Part shown: positions 12,143 to 22,434 of the stretch, piece by piece
Numbering within the stretch: the first letter of the stretch is position 1
Layout of the letters: each line of letters opens with the position of its first letter
Assembly (NCBI GenBank): GCA_037951165.1
Contig: JBBDHG010000116.1
Span: forward strand, 2,858,501-2,922,500
Source of the DNA: Lophius americanus
Lineage: Eukaryota > Chordata > Actinopteri > Lophiiformes > Lophiidae
DNA: 64,000 nt
Reading direction: 5' to 3'
The notes under the pieces: generated by a model
The model's input: only the letters and a program-made list of their open reading frames with translations
Databases searched by the model: none
Told to the model about the DNA's origin: nothing
Position numbers and translations under genes: made by a program

Positions 12143-12190
12143 GTGTGCACGAGTTGTCAACACTAGACAACTCGTGCACACGAGTTGTCT
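12143..12190. repeat. Perfect 16-bp hairpin plus third copy
   Basis: Arm gtgtgcacgagttgtc (12143-12158) is exactly complementary to gacaactcgtgcacac (12166-12181), with a 7-base loop. A third, direct-orientation copy of the arm's distal part, cacgagttgtct, follows at 12179-12190. The perfect arms indicate a recent event. Confidence 0.85.
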
Positions 12191-12499
12191 GTAAAAATTA
12201 TTCGAATAAGTGTCCACTGATTCTAATCTAGGCGCCTCCCGATAACCAATAAGACCGAACAAAGGATGGCTCCAGAGTGTAACAAAGAGCATGCTAAAAA
12301 TTAGCTTAACCATGTATTAACCATGTATCTGCACTCAACACTAGACCTGCTATCACTATACAAGCAAAGGCGAAGCTCCTCACACTTCTGATGATGATGA
12401 TGAAGGTAAAAATTCTGTGCAAGAGCGTCTGTACACCACCCACAACCATTGAAAGCTGACATGTTTACTTCAGAGAAACCCTGTTCGCTTTCCCGCAAG

Positions 12500-14420
12500 A
12501 GGGGGACACTGCCGGAGCGCCTTCCAGAGGGCGTCAGGGGGTAACCGGCCCGCAAACGATTACAGCATCTAAAGAAGGGCAGTAGAGGCGGCGTAAGACA
12601 ACTGCTCCGACGCAGAGGCAACAGACCACTCACTCACCAATCCATCATTCTGAGCAATGTAAGATCTCCATGCAGCTGGTTCTGCTACGATTGCAGAGAC
12701 TCCAGCATCATCGGGCTGACTGAAATGTGGCTCCGCTAGAAATATGTATCTGCGCGTGTAACAACTGGTGTGAACAATACACTATGAGGGATTTTATTAC
12801 GTGTACCCCAGAGGAAAGCTTCTCTGTCTCTCCATTAGTTCTACCTCGCCAGAGAGTTTGGAAACATCATCCTTTACGCATTATATATCCTGCCAAGTGG
12901 TAATGCTGCAAGAGCTGCAAACCGCCTGTCAGAATGTATTCACACACAGCTCCAAAGCACTCCTGGCACCCCGTCTTCATCCTCGGGGACTTAAATCATT
13001 GCAAACCTGAACCAGGATTCTAGGAGTAAGTCAGGTACGAGACCAGACAAAACTAATTACTAAATGCTATGCTAACATTAAAGGGGTCTACAAAGCTAAA
13101 GCTCTCTCCCCGTCTCTCAAACTCCGACCACTCCACTGTTCACCTCATGCCCATGTACAAATCTGTGCTCACATCAAGCAACCCCCAATACAAGACTGTG
13201 CTATGGTCTTAGGACAGCATGGAAACACTGAGGCTGTTTCCTCAGCACTGACTGGACCATCTTTCACAACCTGGACCTCGATGCGGCGACTGAATCAATC
13301 CCAGATTACATCAACTTCTGTGTTGACACAATTGTCCTATACTACCCCAACAAGGAACCATATATCACCAAGAAGTCAAGGCCTGCATCGACAAAAAGAA
13401 ACCGGCTTTCAGGAACAATGACCAGAGGGTTGTGGCCAAAGCCCAAAAAGAATTGAACCTCCTCACAGAATCACAGTGCTGCCTTGGAACAACGCTTCAG
13501 CTCCATGGACGGTAAAAAGACTCCGGAATGGTTTGAAAAGAAGAACAAATATGACCCCCAACACAGTCACAGCCACTGAAGCCTCTCACAGACTAACAGT
13601 TAACCCACAATGATTACAGGTGTTGTTCAGCAGAGCATGTAATAATAATGGTCCGGAAATCATCTGCTGAAATAACCGCTGCGTGGCATCTCATCTCCCA
13701 AAAGGCTCTGGCAAGCCACAATGTTCCAGCCCTCTGGAAAAAGACAACAATCATGCGGGTGCCCGAAACATTGTGAACGTGTGCCAAAAAAGATTTCAGA
13801 CCAAAAGTCGTAACCTCTGTGCCAATGAATTGTTGTGAAAGAATCATTGTAAAAATACTGAAGACTAAGGTAGTCTCAGGCTTGAACCCACTCCAGTTCT
13901 CGTACAGGCTGGGGTACAGCACAGAGTCCAGTCCAACACCAAATTAAATATTATGTCAAAACAACGATAAAAGTGGTAGGTGCCATGAACAACATCATCT
14001 ATGACAAAGAAATCAGACAAGACCAGAAGGTCCTAAACGTCCCCACGCACACCCTACAACAAGAATACCAGCTTTTAAAATCAGGTAGACGCTACAGAAC
14101 ACCAAAAAACAACAGTAACCCTTTCAAACTATCTTTCTTCCCCAGTAAAGTTTCACTGCTATCAGGTGTATTATACATGTTCATATATGTGTAATGTAAT
14201 GTGCAATACTGATAAGTCAAGTGCAACATTCTATGGTCTTAGACCCTCATATTTACTTACCCACTTGAAGCTCTCGCGCACTTTATGTTATTTTAACTGT
14301 TTTGCATTGATATACTGTTATTTTTAAATTTGACCTTATTTTAAAAAAAAAAGAAATTTCTCCTTGTATGTTGTTAATCTACATTTGTATCCACTTTTAA
14401 TTGTGCAGCTGAGTGACTGC
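12500..14420 (+). mobile_element. CR1/Rex1-like LINE, endonuclease to 3' end, internally deleted
   Basis: This is a decayed non-LTR retrotransposon of the CR1/L2/Rex1 type. The 5' coding part starts around 12540 with a basic stretch (frame reads like ..RRGNRPLTHQSIILSNVRS). Endonuclease signatures survive: G-D-L-N-H at 12985-12999 (family GDFN/H) and S-D-H-S at 13123-13134. The linker between endonuclease and polymerase is visible at 13230-13450 (TDWTIFHNLDLDAATESIPDY). The first reverse-transcriptase block lies at about 13690-13920 (..NVPALWKKTT.., ..GLNPLQFSYRLG). The rest of the polymerase, including the YxDD catalytic box, is missing: the sequence jumps to the ORF C-terminus at about 13973-14150 (..QLLKSGRRYRTP..). 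A T/A-rich 3' UTR follows to about 14420. Many frameshifts and stops are present, so the copy is not functional. Family assignment is from recalled consensus. Confidence 0.75.
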
Positions 14421-14559
14421 ACAGCTGCCCAAGTCAAAACCCCTTCAGGACGTTCTAAAAATTGTCAATACATACATAATATACCCTGTATGAAGTAAAC
14501 TGTGGAGTGTTTTAAGTATAATTGACAGAAATTATAATTGAAAAAACTAAGTAGAACAT

Positions 14560-14990
14560 TTCTGAAGCTAATGATCCTTTAAAAAACAAAAGTGGTCAAG
14601 GCTGGGCACATGTCCCACCCTTCATGGTAATCTGTCAATTGGTTTGAGTATAAGTGACAAAAAAAAGTCCAAAAAGCTTTACCTTAAAAATCTCAAGAAA
14701 GAATAAAATTTCCTAGTTTTTCTCTTTATCTGGTTCTACTGGATCCAGTTTTGTGTTAATCTGTAGAAAAGTTTAAGCGTAATTGACAAAAATGATCAAA
14801 AATGGGCAAAGGAAGTTGGAAAAATAATTCTGAATCAATTCCTTTATCTAGAACCACTGAAAAATGTTATGGATCATCAGTTTTTTTTTGACACACTCTC
14901 AACTGTCCCACCAAGTTTCATGAAAACGCATCAAGCAGATTTTGTGCTAACAGACAAACAAACAATCAATCGCTGATGAAAGCATTTACT
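14560..14990 (+). repeat. Dispersed teleost repeat of unknown class
   Basis: Shows 'gtcccaccaagtttcatgaaaacgcatc' near 14900, followed by 'gctaacagacaaacaaacaatc' near 14950, the characteristic ending of a dispersed family in fish introns. The upstream part contains two loosely similar blocks (taagtgacaaaaaaaagtcc near 14652 and taattgacaaaaatgatc near 14779), suggesting an internal duplication. Confidence 0.5.
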
Positions 14991-14999
14991 CCATGGCCG

Positions 15000-15668
15000 G
15001 GTAGAGAAGCGCTTTGTTCTAGGATCGCATTTTTCGGAGTAGGTCCTCTCCTCCTGAGCGAACGTGGAGTTTTACTGCTGATTAATCAGTTATTGTTCTA
15101 TTCCAGTGTGTTCAAGGGTTAACCGGAGGCTGAATGTGTGTCGGCGGATATTCCGGCCCATTCATGCTGAACGGTTCTGTTTAATTCTGTTTCTTCTCAC
15201 TTCACTGCGGCTCTCCGTTAGCTTTGGCCACCTTGCAGTCTCTCTCTGTTTATCCATCACTGCCCTTTTCTTTCTCTCTCTCTGCTGTTCCCCCTCACAT
15301 CCATTTCAGGGGGTTAAGTAGACTGTTGACATTTTTGTGGACGTTGCTTTATTATGTTGGGCCTATCGGACCTATGCTGACACGGTTCACAGCCATTACA
15401 ATGACTACCCTTGTGTCTGTGTGTGTGTTTGTGTGCATGTGCGTGTTTTATGGACTTGACCTCGATCAGAGTGAATGATATCTGGAAGCAAACCGCGGAA
15501 TTCCGGACTCTGAAATTTCCAGAATCCTGGTTTCACTTTTTTGCGATCTGACCTAGGCTAAAGTGTGGATGTTAATTTTGGATCCAAACTTCTCTCTCCA
15601 TCTTTCTACCTCCCCTACAGCCACCAATACATATAAATATTCTACTATGTGTTTGAATTCATGCAAGA
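15000..15668. other. Gene-free stretch with pyrimidine-rich and TG-rich parts
   Basis: 15185-15310 is pyrimidine-rich on the plus strand, which keeps overlapping frames open (15106-15321, 15224-15478). 15413-15448 is an interrupted TG repeat. No gene signal was seen. Confidence 0.5.
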
Positions 15669-15669
15669 C

Positions 15670-15828
<159 letters not shown>

Positions 15829-15890
15829 CGTTATTTATCCTGAGGGAGGTTGAAATACAAACAGCCATAGAGGAATGTATGTCTGCAAAC
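15829..15890 (-). mobile_element. LINE 3' terminus (Rex1-like) attached to the GATA array
   Basis: The array continues directly into 'tacgttatttatcctgaggg', a mutated version of the teleost LINE end 'actttattgatcccgaggg', read on the minus strand. The preceding element sequence ('aggttgaaatacaaacagcc') is recognisable for only about 50 bases. The copy is strongly 5'-truncated. Confidence 0.6.
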
Positions 15891-16288
15891 AGTCAGATAT
15901 TTGGATGCACACAAACACACTTATGGAACATTGTGTTCGCCTGCTCACTCTCCAAGATTCTGATGACATTATGATCATACTGGAACGATTTAAGCACTTC
16001 AACACACATCGGGTCATACGGGAGTGATTCAGTTTAGCAGAGGCGGCCAGAGGCTTTTAGACATTGATATAAAAGGCTCCCCTACTGTTTGACCTCCGCG
16101 GTGAACACACACAAACCGTTAGGCCAAGTTAAAAACTGGTGCCGGTTTTTATAACTGATAACAATTTGCTTTGGCAAAATCTACATATATTTTTTATTCA
16201 GATGTTCATGTCAGTTACGACCTCTAATTGATGAATTTAATAACAACTGTTGGCGAGAAGTGTCTTTGATAAACTTCCTTTTTTATGA
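15890..16288. other. Gene-free stretch
   Basis: Nothing recognised. Confidence 0.35.
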
Positions 16289-16290
16289 TG

Positions 16291-16350
16291 AATTTTTTGG
16301 TCTTATAGGAGACCAAAAAATTGGCTCCTATAAGACCTAACCCTAACCCT
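16291..16350. repeat. Two overlapping hairpins and a telomere-like motif
   Basis: Arm A: aattttttggtc (16291-16302) pairs perfectly with 16311-16322. Arm B: ggtcttataggag (16299-16311) pairs perfectly with 16325-16337. Because the arms overlap, only one hairpin can form at a time. Right after arm B comes cctaaccctaaccctgg (16336-16352), two and a half vertebrate telomere units. Confidence 0.85.
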
Positions 16351-16354
16351 GGCT

Positions 16355-17755
16355 GTGGTGACATTGTTGGCAGAGTTCTTCAGCTGGAAGAACGTGAGAA
16401 TGATAAATGACTGATGGCGACTGCCAAAGTCCCGTTTAAAATGTGCAACGTCGCCGTTCGAATTGAGGGAAAGGTATCCAAGGATAATGTTCCATCTTTG
16501 TTGTTGTTTATGGGCTTGTCAAACATGTCAAGTCAGGACCGGGGCGAAAAATTCATACGGACTCTGAAAACCAGAAACTGATTCAACACTGGAAACCCAC
16601 GCGGCCAACATCGAGCCACGGTTGGAGCTGAAATGCTTTTGTTGATTACAGGTTGGCGGATTTCAACCAATACAGGTTCTGCTTCAACTTACATTCAAAA
16701 TAATTCTATTGGCTAAATGAATTTGAAACAGCTTCCCTGCAGCCCGATTCTGTAGTTTCACAGAATAATTGAGTTGACAAGTAGAACTGAGATGGACGAA
16801 AGGCTATTTTCATACATATTTGTGCTTGTTTTTCCGAAGAGCTTACAGACCTGGACAAGATAGAGAAAATTGATTCGTACCAGCTGAAATGATTTGGCTC
16901 GATGATTGTTCCAAGACTTGCCGAATGTCTATGGACACGACTAAGACAATCGATGTTAAAATGAGAACTTACAAAAACTTGCTGTCCAAGTGTGACAATG
17001 TATTTATGACCTCACAGACTGCAGTTTAATACGTAATCAAATCCTCCACTATCATCACCATTTTTGTTATTGTCGAACATTTTGACTCTTCACTGCCAAA
17101 CTCTGGAAGTATGGCTGCAAACATCAAGGACTATTGGAAGTATGTGATTCCATGCAGACAGAACATCTGAAATAAACGTACATACCTTTATTGTTCATTG
17201 TTTATTGTTTATTTGTAGACTTGTTTGCTGCCAGAAGAGAAACTCAGCTTTAGTTCTTTTAAAATTAGTGATACAGAGTGTCATCATGCAAAATGGTCTT
17301 ACTCAGCAGCCTGTAAAATGTAAATTACTACAAAAAACAAATTGGTTCTTTAATTATAGGCCAATTTGTTGAACATTCCTCTCAAGCAACTCACTACAAG
17401 AGCATTGTCAGACTTGTCAACAGTATATCTTCTGACTTCTTTCACGCTTTACTAGAGAACACCAACTTTTATTTTCCAAGACGTGATTTAGACTAGAGAT
17501 TTAGTGAAGAGCTCCGGGACACATCATTGGGTTTGTTGTTAAACTAAAACCAATGCTCTGATGACAGGGATCTGTTTCCAAACGTATAAAAGTGCATTAT
17601 TGCGTAGTCTACTTTTTGATGTCTATAAAAAATGTTCTTGTATAATATGTGTGTAAATCTCTTAAAAATAACGGCCCGTGAATGCTGAATTGATCAAAGT
17701 GTAGATTAACCTTTGGACAGGAGCTAGCTTGATAAGCTTTAAAGCTAACTATCAT
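16355..17755. other. Gene-free stretch
   Basis: No repeat or gene recognised across this 1.4 kb. Short overlapping AATAAA-like and T-rich bits occur, but none is attached to a coding frame. Confidence 0.35.
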
Positions 17756-17759
17756 GGAT

Positions 17760-18110
17760 CCTTGTTATGATTGGGTCATTGAATTGTCACGTTTGCACAG
17801 GTATCAGTGAATCTTGGTGTGATGGACTCTGCTGATGGTTCCTCCTTATCCTGCACACATCCCTCATTACCTTCTCCGCTCAGCACCTGCCAGCTTTTCC
17901 CTCTAATATAACGTCCACATCCAGGTGATAGCCACCCTCCCCATGTAGCTTCACACCAGTTTAAATCTCTGGTTAAACCTGGTTTTGGACACTGCCTTAT
18001 TATTTGGTGTTTGCCTTCGCACTCTGTTTCTGAATTTGTTTGCCTTGTTGTACCGGTCTTTTGATCTTAATCCCTTGCTAAACTATAGATATCATTATAT
18101 GGATCATAGT
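17760..18110 (+). mobile_element. Possible solo LTR-like remnant
   Basis: The base pattern (a C/T-rich lead with cacctgccagc, then ggttttggacactgcc, and a Tgcc-rich run such as gtttgccttcgcactctg and atttgtttgccttgttg) resembles the 3' half of many teleost LTRs. I could not find matching termini, a target-site duplication or a primer binding site, so the call is tentative. Confidence 0.25.
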
Positions 18111-18182
18111 TAATTAGATCACCGAACAGACCCTGCCCCAGCTCTGAGTCGTGTTTGCAAATGGGTTTAACATTCAAACTGG

Positions 18183-19477
18183 CTAAATTTGAATAGCATG
18201 GACATCATTTTTTAAGTCAGTTAACATAATAACCGTCTTAACTGACATATTCAGAGACTGTAAAAGTAACACCAGCTCCTCTGGGTGTTCATGTGTACAG
18301 TGATCCTCTTCATTTATGTCAACCCAGCTAAAAAAATCTGGTAGTGTTTTTTTGGCATCACTTTTGATCCGTTCTGGAGTTTCTCTTGTTGAAGGACTTT
18401 TAACGTATGTCCTAATTAATGAAAGCATTTTAACATTAATGTGTCTAAAGTAAAGACGGGGACTTTTCTGTATCCACCGTTGACCAGTTTATATTCTAGA
18501 TCACCTTGTATGTACCAGGATTTGATTTATTCATAACTAAGCATACGCCGTTGTCGAGCGCAATGATATATTGCAAAAAAGTCCCCAATCCCCTTCATTG
18601 TAAAAGGAATCCCTCTGATTGAACTCCTCAAAGTAAATGTGAAATTCTATCCAAATATTGTTTTTTGCAGAAGGATGATATGTTAGAGTAAAACATGATA
18701 TATACAACAAATATCTCCTCAAGTCAATTCATATATAACATTTGGACTAAATGGGAAAAACGGTCAGGAAGTTATGATAGAAAAGAATATAGTTTTTCGT
18801 AAAAATGCTCCCCTAGTGAGTAATATATCATATTTGAGTAAAATATTAAATATACAAGCTAGATATCCTCTGGATGATCCATATGCACCAAATTTCCCCC
18901 CGACTTTTCGGGGATATAATTATGAGTTACTGGTGAACATAACTTTGTCTGGATCAGCAAAACCTGTTGATTACTTATAGTTTTTAGAATGACTCAAATA
19001 TATACCTCCGTTAGATGCATCTATAATTTTTTTCTGGTGATTTATATAACAGATACGTAGAGAAACCTGATTACATTTATTAAAATCGTAGGTGTCTCCA
19101 GTTTACTGCACTGCTGGTTTTCTGAAGATACACTGAAAGTTCGTCGGCTATACCTCCGTTGTTGGTATCGGATCTCTCTGGTTTCCAAAAAACAAACTTG
19201 TCATTCGGTCTTTCTTTGTTGTCTCTCAACCTCTTTGCTTTGTTGATTTTTTGCTGTTTTGTCATAATTGGTCCTTATATACAGTACAAACAGTATGCAC
19301 ACACTGTATATAGTCTAAGGACCCAACATATATATGAACCACGTCATTACACACATCTTCTTCTGTGCATGAACAACATAAGTTAAACGATTGCTTGGTG
19401 TTCCCCCCACTTAATCTCTTCATCCTTTTAAAAATTGCAACAGTTGAACTCACAAGAATTATAAGGAGTAGCTGCAA
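18183..19477. other. AT-rich block of short overlapping ORFs, unrecognised
   Basis: About 1.3 kb of AT-rich DNA carries several short frames with non-repetitive, protein-like composition. On the minus strand: 19477-19262, which starts MQLLLIILVSSTVAIF and resembles a signal peptide; 19265-19080, lysine-rich, whose ATG overlaps the previous stop as ATGA; 18722-18537; and 18428-18183, acidic, ending in DVHAIQI. On the plus strand: 18699-18980, open upstream of its first ATG, with PLDDPYAPNFPP; and 19159-19386, with one strong transmembrane stretch (LNLFALLIFCCFVIIG). The two strands compete for the same bases, so not all can be real. A 12-base direct repeat, tatacctccgtt, occurs near 19003 and 19149. 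It could be a decayed viral or transposon insertion, or chance. I recognise no family. Confidence 0.2.
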
Positions 19478-19479
19478 AT

Positions 19480-19855
19480 ATACCAGCGGACCCCAATAAG
19501 AGGAACAAATAAGAATGAGAAAATGAAAGAAATATCGGATTTATTGTGAACAGAAGACATAGTCGTTGGCGCTTATGCCCAGGCAGGAATTGGATCGGTA
19601 AGGGAAGCTATCAGACAAATTAGGGGCTTCAAATATAAGGGAGATTTCTCCCGAGTTCAGAGACACTGATGATGATGACGAAGGATGGCGCTCCATGTTG
19701 GGTTGACGTCATGGAGGAAAACCCCTGGATCCATTGACATATTCTGCTTGTTTCCATCGAGTGTCATGTAAGTTTGTTTAGTATTTTGTTGGGGTAGTTA
19801 AGGAATATGTTGAAAAATGCCTGTTAAGCATTGTTTTAGGAAGTGGAAAAAAAAC
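19480..19855. other. Gene-free stretch
   Basis: Nothing recognised; ordinary composition. Confidence 0.35.
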
Positions 19856-19859
19856 AACC

Positions 19860-19894
19860 TTTATCCACCCATCAAGTTTTGATGGGTGGATAAA
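19860..19894. repeat. Perfect 16-bp hairpin
   Basis: Arm tttatccacccatcaa (19860-19875) pairs exactly with ttgatgggtggataaa (19879-19894), with a 3-base loop. Confidence 0.88.
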
Positions 19895-20390
19895 ATGATA
19901 CTCCATCTTCCTCCAAGTTTAACCAAAGTCTGTGCCGGAGTTCTTCTAAAATCAATCCAAGAAACGAACCAATCAGCTGGGCGAAATGATGGAAAGAATC
20001 ATGAATACCGTTACTGGAAGAGAAAGGTGTATATTTGGCGGCTTCCATTACTCACGTGACACGAATGATACGTGGTAACATTACTTTAAATAAAGGGCCT
20101 CCTATAGTGCGAGTGCTCTCGTGTTCAGTGTGAAGATAGCATGGAGCTAACGAACCATAGCCCGTCTTTCCACCATGTGTCATAACAGACCTTCAAGTTC
20201 TTTTTTTGCATCGTAAAGGAAAAAGTTATAACATGTAATGTTTGAGAAAGTGGAACTAATCCCCTCAACCGCCTTTCTTTCTAAATCTACATCAAAATTT
20301 GAGTTGAGTAGTTTTAGTTTTGTCAAAATCAGTCCAGGAGTTTTAAAAAAAAATAATTCTAAGAAATGAACCGACTAACAAACATGTATA
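19895..20390 (+). repeat. Two possible dispersed-repeat fragments
   Basis: At about 19907-19965 'cttcctccaagtttaaccaaagtctgtg...gttcttctaaaatc', and at about 20286-20390 'ctacatcaaaatttgagttgagtagtttt...ccgactaacaaacatg', resemble the 'ccaagtttcatcaaaatctg...acaaacaaac' family also seen at 11.9 and 14.6 kb. The intervening 20000-20280 shows nothing recognisable. Confidence 0.35.
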
Positions 20391-20399
20391 TTAGTCCGG

Positions 20400-22078
20400 G
20401 AGATTCTTTCAACCCATTTCAAAAAGCCAAAAAAAAAGTTTTATTGACTATTAAATAACACTAAAATGTAAAACGCATTAAAAAAAGATGAGAGGAATAC
20501 TTGTCAGTGTTTTTCTTTTTGTCCAAAGTCTGTTTTTCTTTTCTTCTTTCAGTTTCTTACAGTTTGCCCTCTGGACCACCTCTGCCCATCTGTCCTCTGG
20601 CTTCAGCCATCCATTTCTATCACCTTAACTATTCCAACAATGTGGAAGTATTTATATGCTCTTCTTTCTCCCAGTGTGTGTCTGTCCTACAACATTATTA
20701 TAGTTGGCAACGGTAGCCCTCGGCTTGGCCCGGATCGGAGAACTCGCACACCAATGGACAGAGGAGGGCTGAAAAGAGGGTCGGACTCGGCAGAAGGATG
20801 GGTAGAAACAGAAGACAAATGAGGGCTTTTCTTGGACCCCGGTCTGTTATATCTTCTTCATCTCCATCTCTTTTTACAAAGATGAAAAGAAATCAACTAA
20901 TTTGTAAAAAGCTTTGGTTCCAACAGCGATCCTTCCTTTTCATGAGCCCCTCTGGCGGGGGGGGGGGGGATCTCTCTTCTCCACTATCAAACAAATAAGC
21001 AAGAAGCACTGTCTGCATAAATGATACCCGCTTATATCTATTTATTATCCGGAGCTTAAAAACACATGTGTTTGGGATTATCCTGTGACTACCCACTCTG
21101 TCATGAGATAAAAAAATATCTGTTGTGGCTTCATGGAAGACGGGCAGAATGTCATGATTTAATGTGATGTATAATTACTGCACTTACAGAGCTTTCTTCT
21201 CATTTGTCTCTAATTTTTCTCCGTGTTTGCAGCTAACTGCTCTTTGCTGCAGTGTCAGCAGAAATGTCTTTTCTGTCAAACAGTGTGGGAACGAGACGAC
21301 TTGATCCTCGGCTTTAAAGTTATACTCTTGTTCTGCTCATGGTGAGGCCACCACTTTGTCTTTTATGCACCAGACAGCAGAGGATTTCCATAAACGCCTG
21401 ATTACTGGATAATTGAGAAATCCAACCTGACTCTTACTTACAGATCATTACTTTTCAAGGATCACTTCGGCTAGTGCTTTTATATAAGGTGATGCGCTGG
21501 GTTTTATAAGTTTCATAGTGATATTGCTGCATGGTCAAAACTCCAAACTCAAGTCTTCAGCTGCCCATTTCTCTTTTCATCCAATCGTGTGGCATCATAC
21601 CTCTCCTAAAACTTTAAATACGCCCCCTCTACCCTGTCGTTCAGTCGCCACTCAGTCGTTACGAGTGCGAGGCGCCACATGAGATGCCATCAAAATGTCA
21701 CAACCCCATGCTGCCTTTCCACCTCATGTCGACAGAAAAGTCCGTTCCATATTTACAACTACCTCCACTCTCGTGTCAGAGGTGGGCCTTCTCACATTCC
21801 TCCACATCCCGCATGAATTGCGTTCGTACAGAATAGAGGGTAGAATCAAAGGAATCAATGCCTGTCTCGATGAGCCTGTGTAATAGGGCTAAAGTCTACT
21901 TCCTGTTCACAACAAAATCTAATCTCGCTTCAGTTTCATTATTTATTGTTTTTTCCTCATCAGTCTCTTCTGGTAAAATAATTTGAGTGTAGAAGTATTG
22001 GGAAGAAGATCTTGTAAGTTGAAGAGTTCTCTGGAGATGAAAAATAACTGTAGTGAAGAATAGGTGAGTTGAAACCAG
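20400..22078. other. Gene-free stretch with a G13 run
   Basis: An uninterrupted run of 13 G lies at 20957-20969. 20500-20620 is pyrimidine-rich. Short frames (20501-20716, 21695-21883) have no recognisable content. Confidence 0.4.
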
Positions 22079-22082
22079 GAGA

Positions 22083-22430
22083 AATGGACAAGTGTTGGTA
22101 TTTAAGTGACTTTGACAAGGACCAGATTGTTATGCCTTAAAACACGGGTCAGAATCTGGTGTGCAGTGGTTTTAGCCCACAAAAGCTGTCTAAGAAAGGA
22201 CAACTGGACTTGCAACAGGATCATGGTCACCAAAAGCTCATTGCTGTCTGCTTGGAGTGAAGGCTAGCTCGCGCTGTCTGATCTCACAGAAGAACTGCGA
22301 AAGCACAAACTTATGAAATAAAAGGTTTTATAATACACAATGACATCACATAACTGTTTTGGCAGCAAAAGGAGACCTACACAATATTAAACAGGTGGTT
22401 TTAATGTTATGGCTCATTGATGTAGGCTGT
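22083..22430 (+). mobile_element. Tc1-like transposon, internally deleted
   Basis: Begins with the transposase N-terminal coding region of the family (tgactttgacaaggaccaga, the 'DFDKGQIV' segment). It continues for about 170 bases of decayed helix-turn-helix coding sequence, then jumps to the 3' end, 'cctacacaatattaaacaggtggttttaatgttatgg', which carries the terminal inverted repeat. The catalytic domain is missing. It is a non-autonomous derivative or a deletion relic. Confidence 0.7.
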
Positions 22431-22434
22431 TGTG

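Noticed and set aside
12301..12633. 110-codon minus-strand frame
   Set aside because: The plus strand of its last 130 bases reads as the start of a LINE endonuclease ORF, so the minus frame is an antisense shadow.
19080..19477. Operon-like pair of minus-strand ORFs with ATGA overlap
   Set aside because: Not rejected as an observation, but not called as genes: the plus strand is equally open, no family is recognised, and a 4-base overlap is common by chance.
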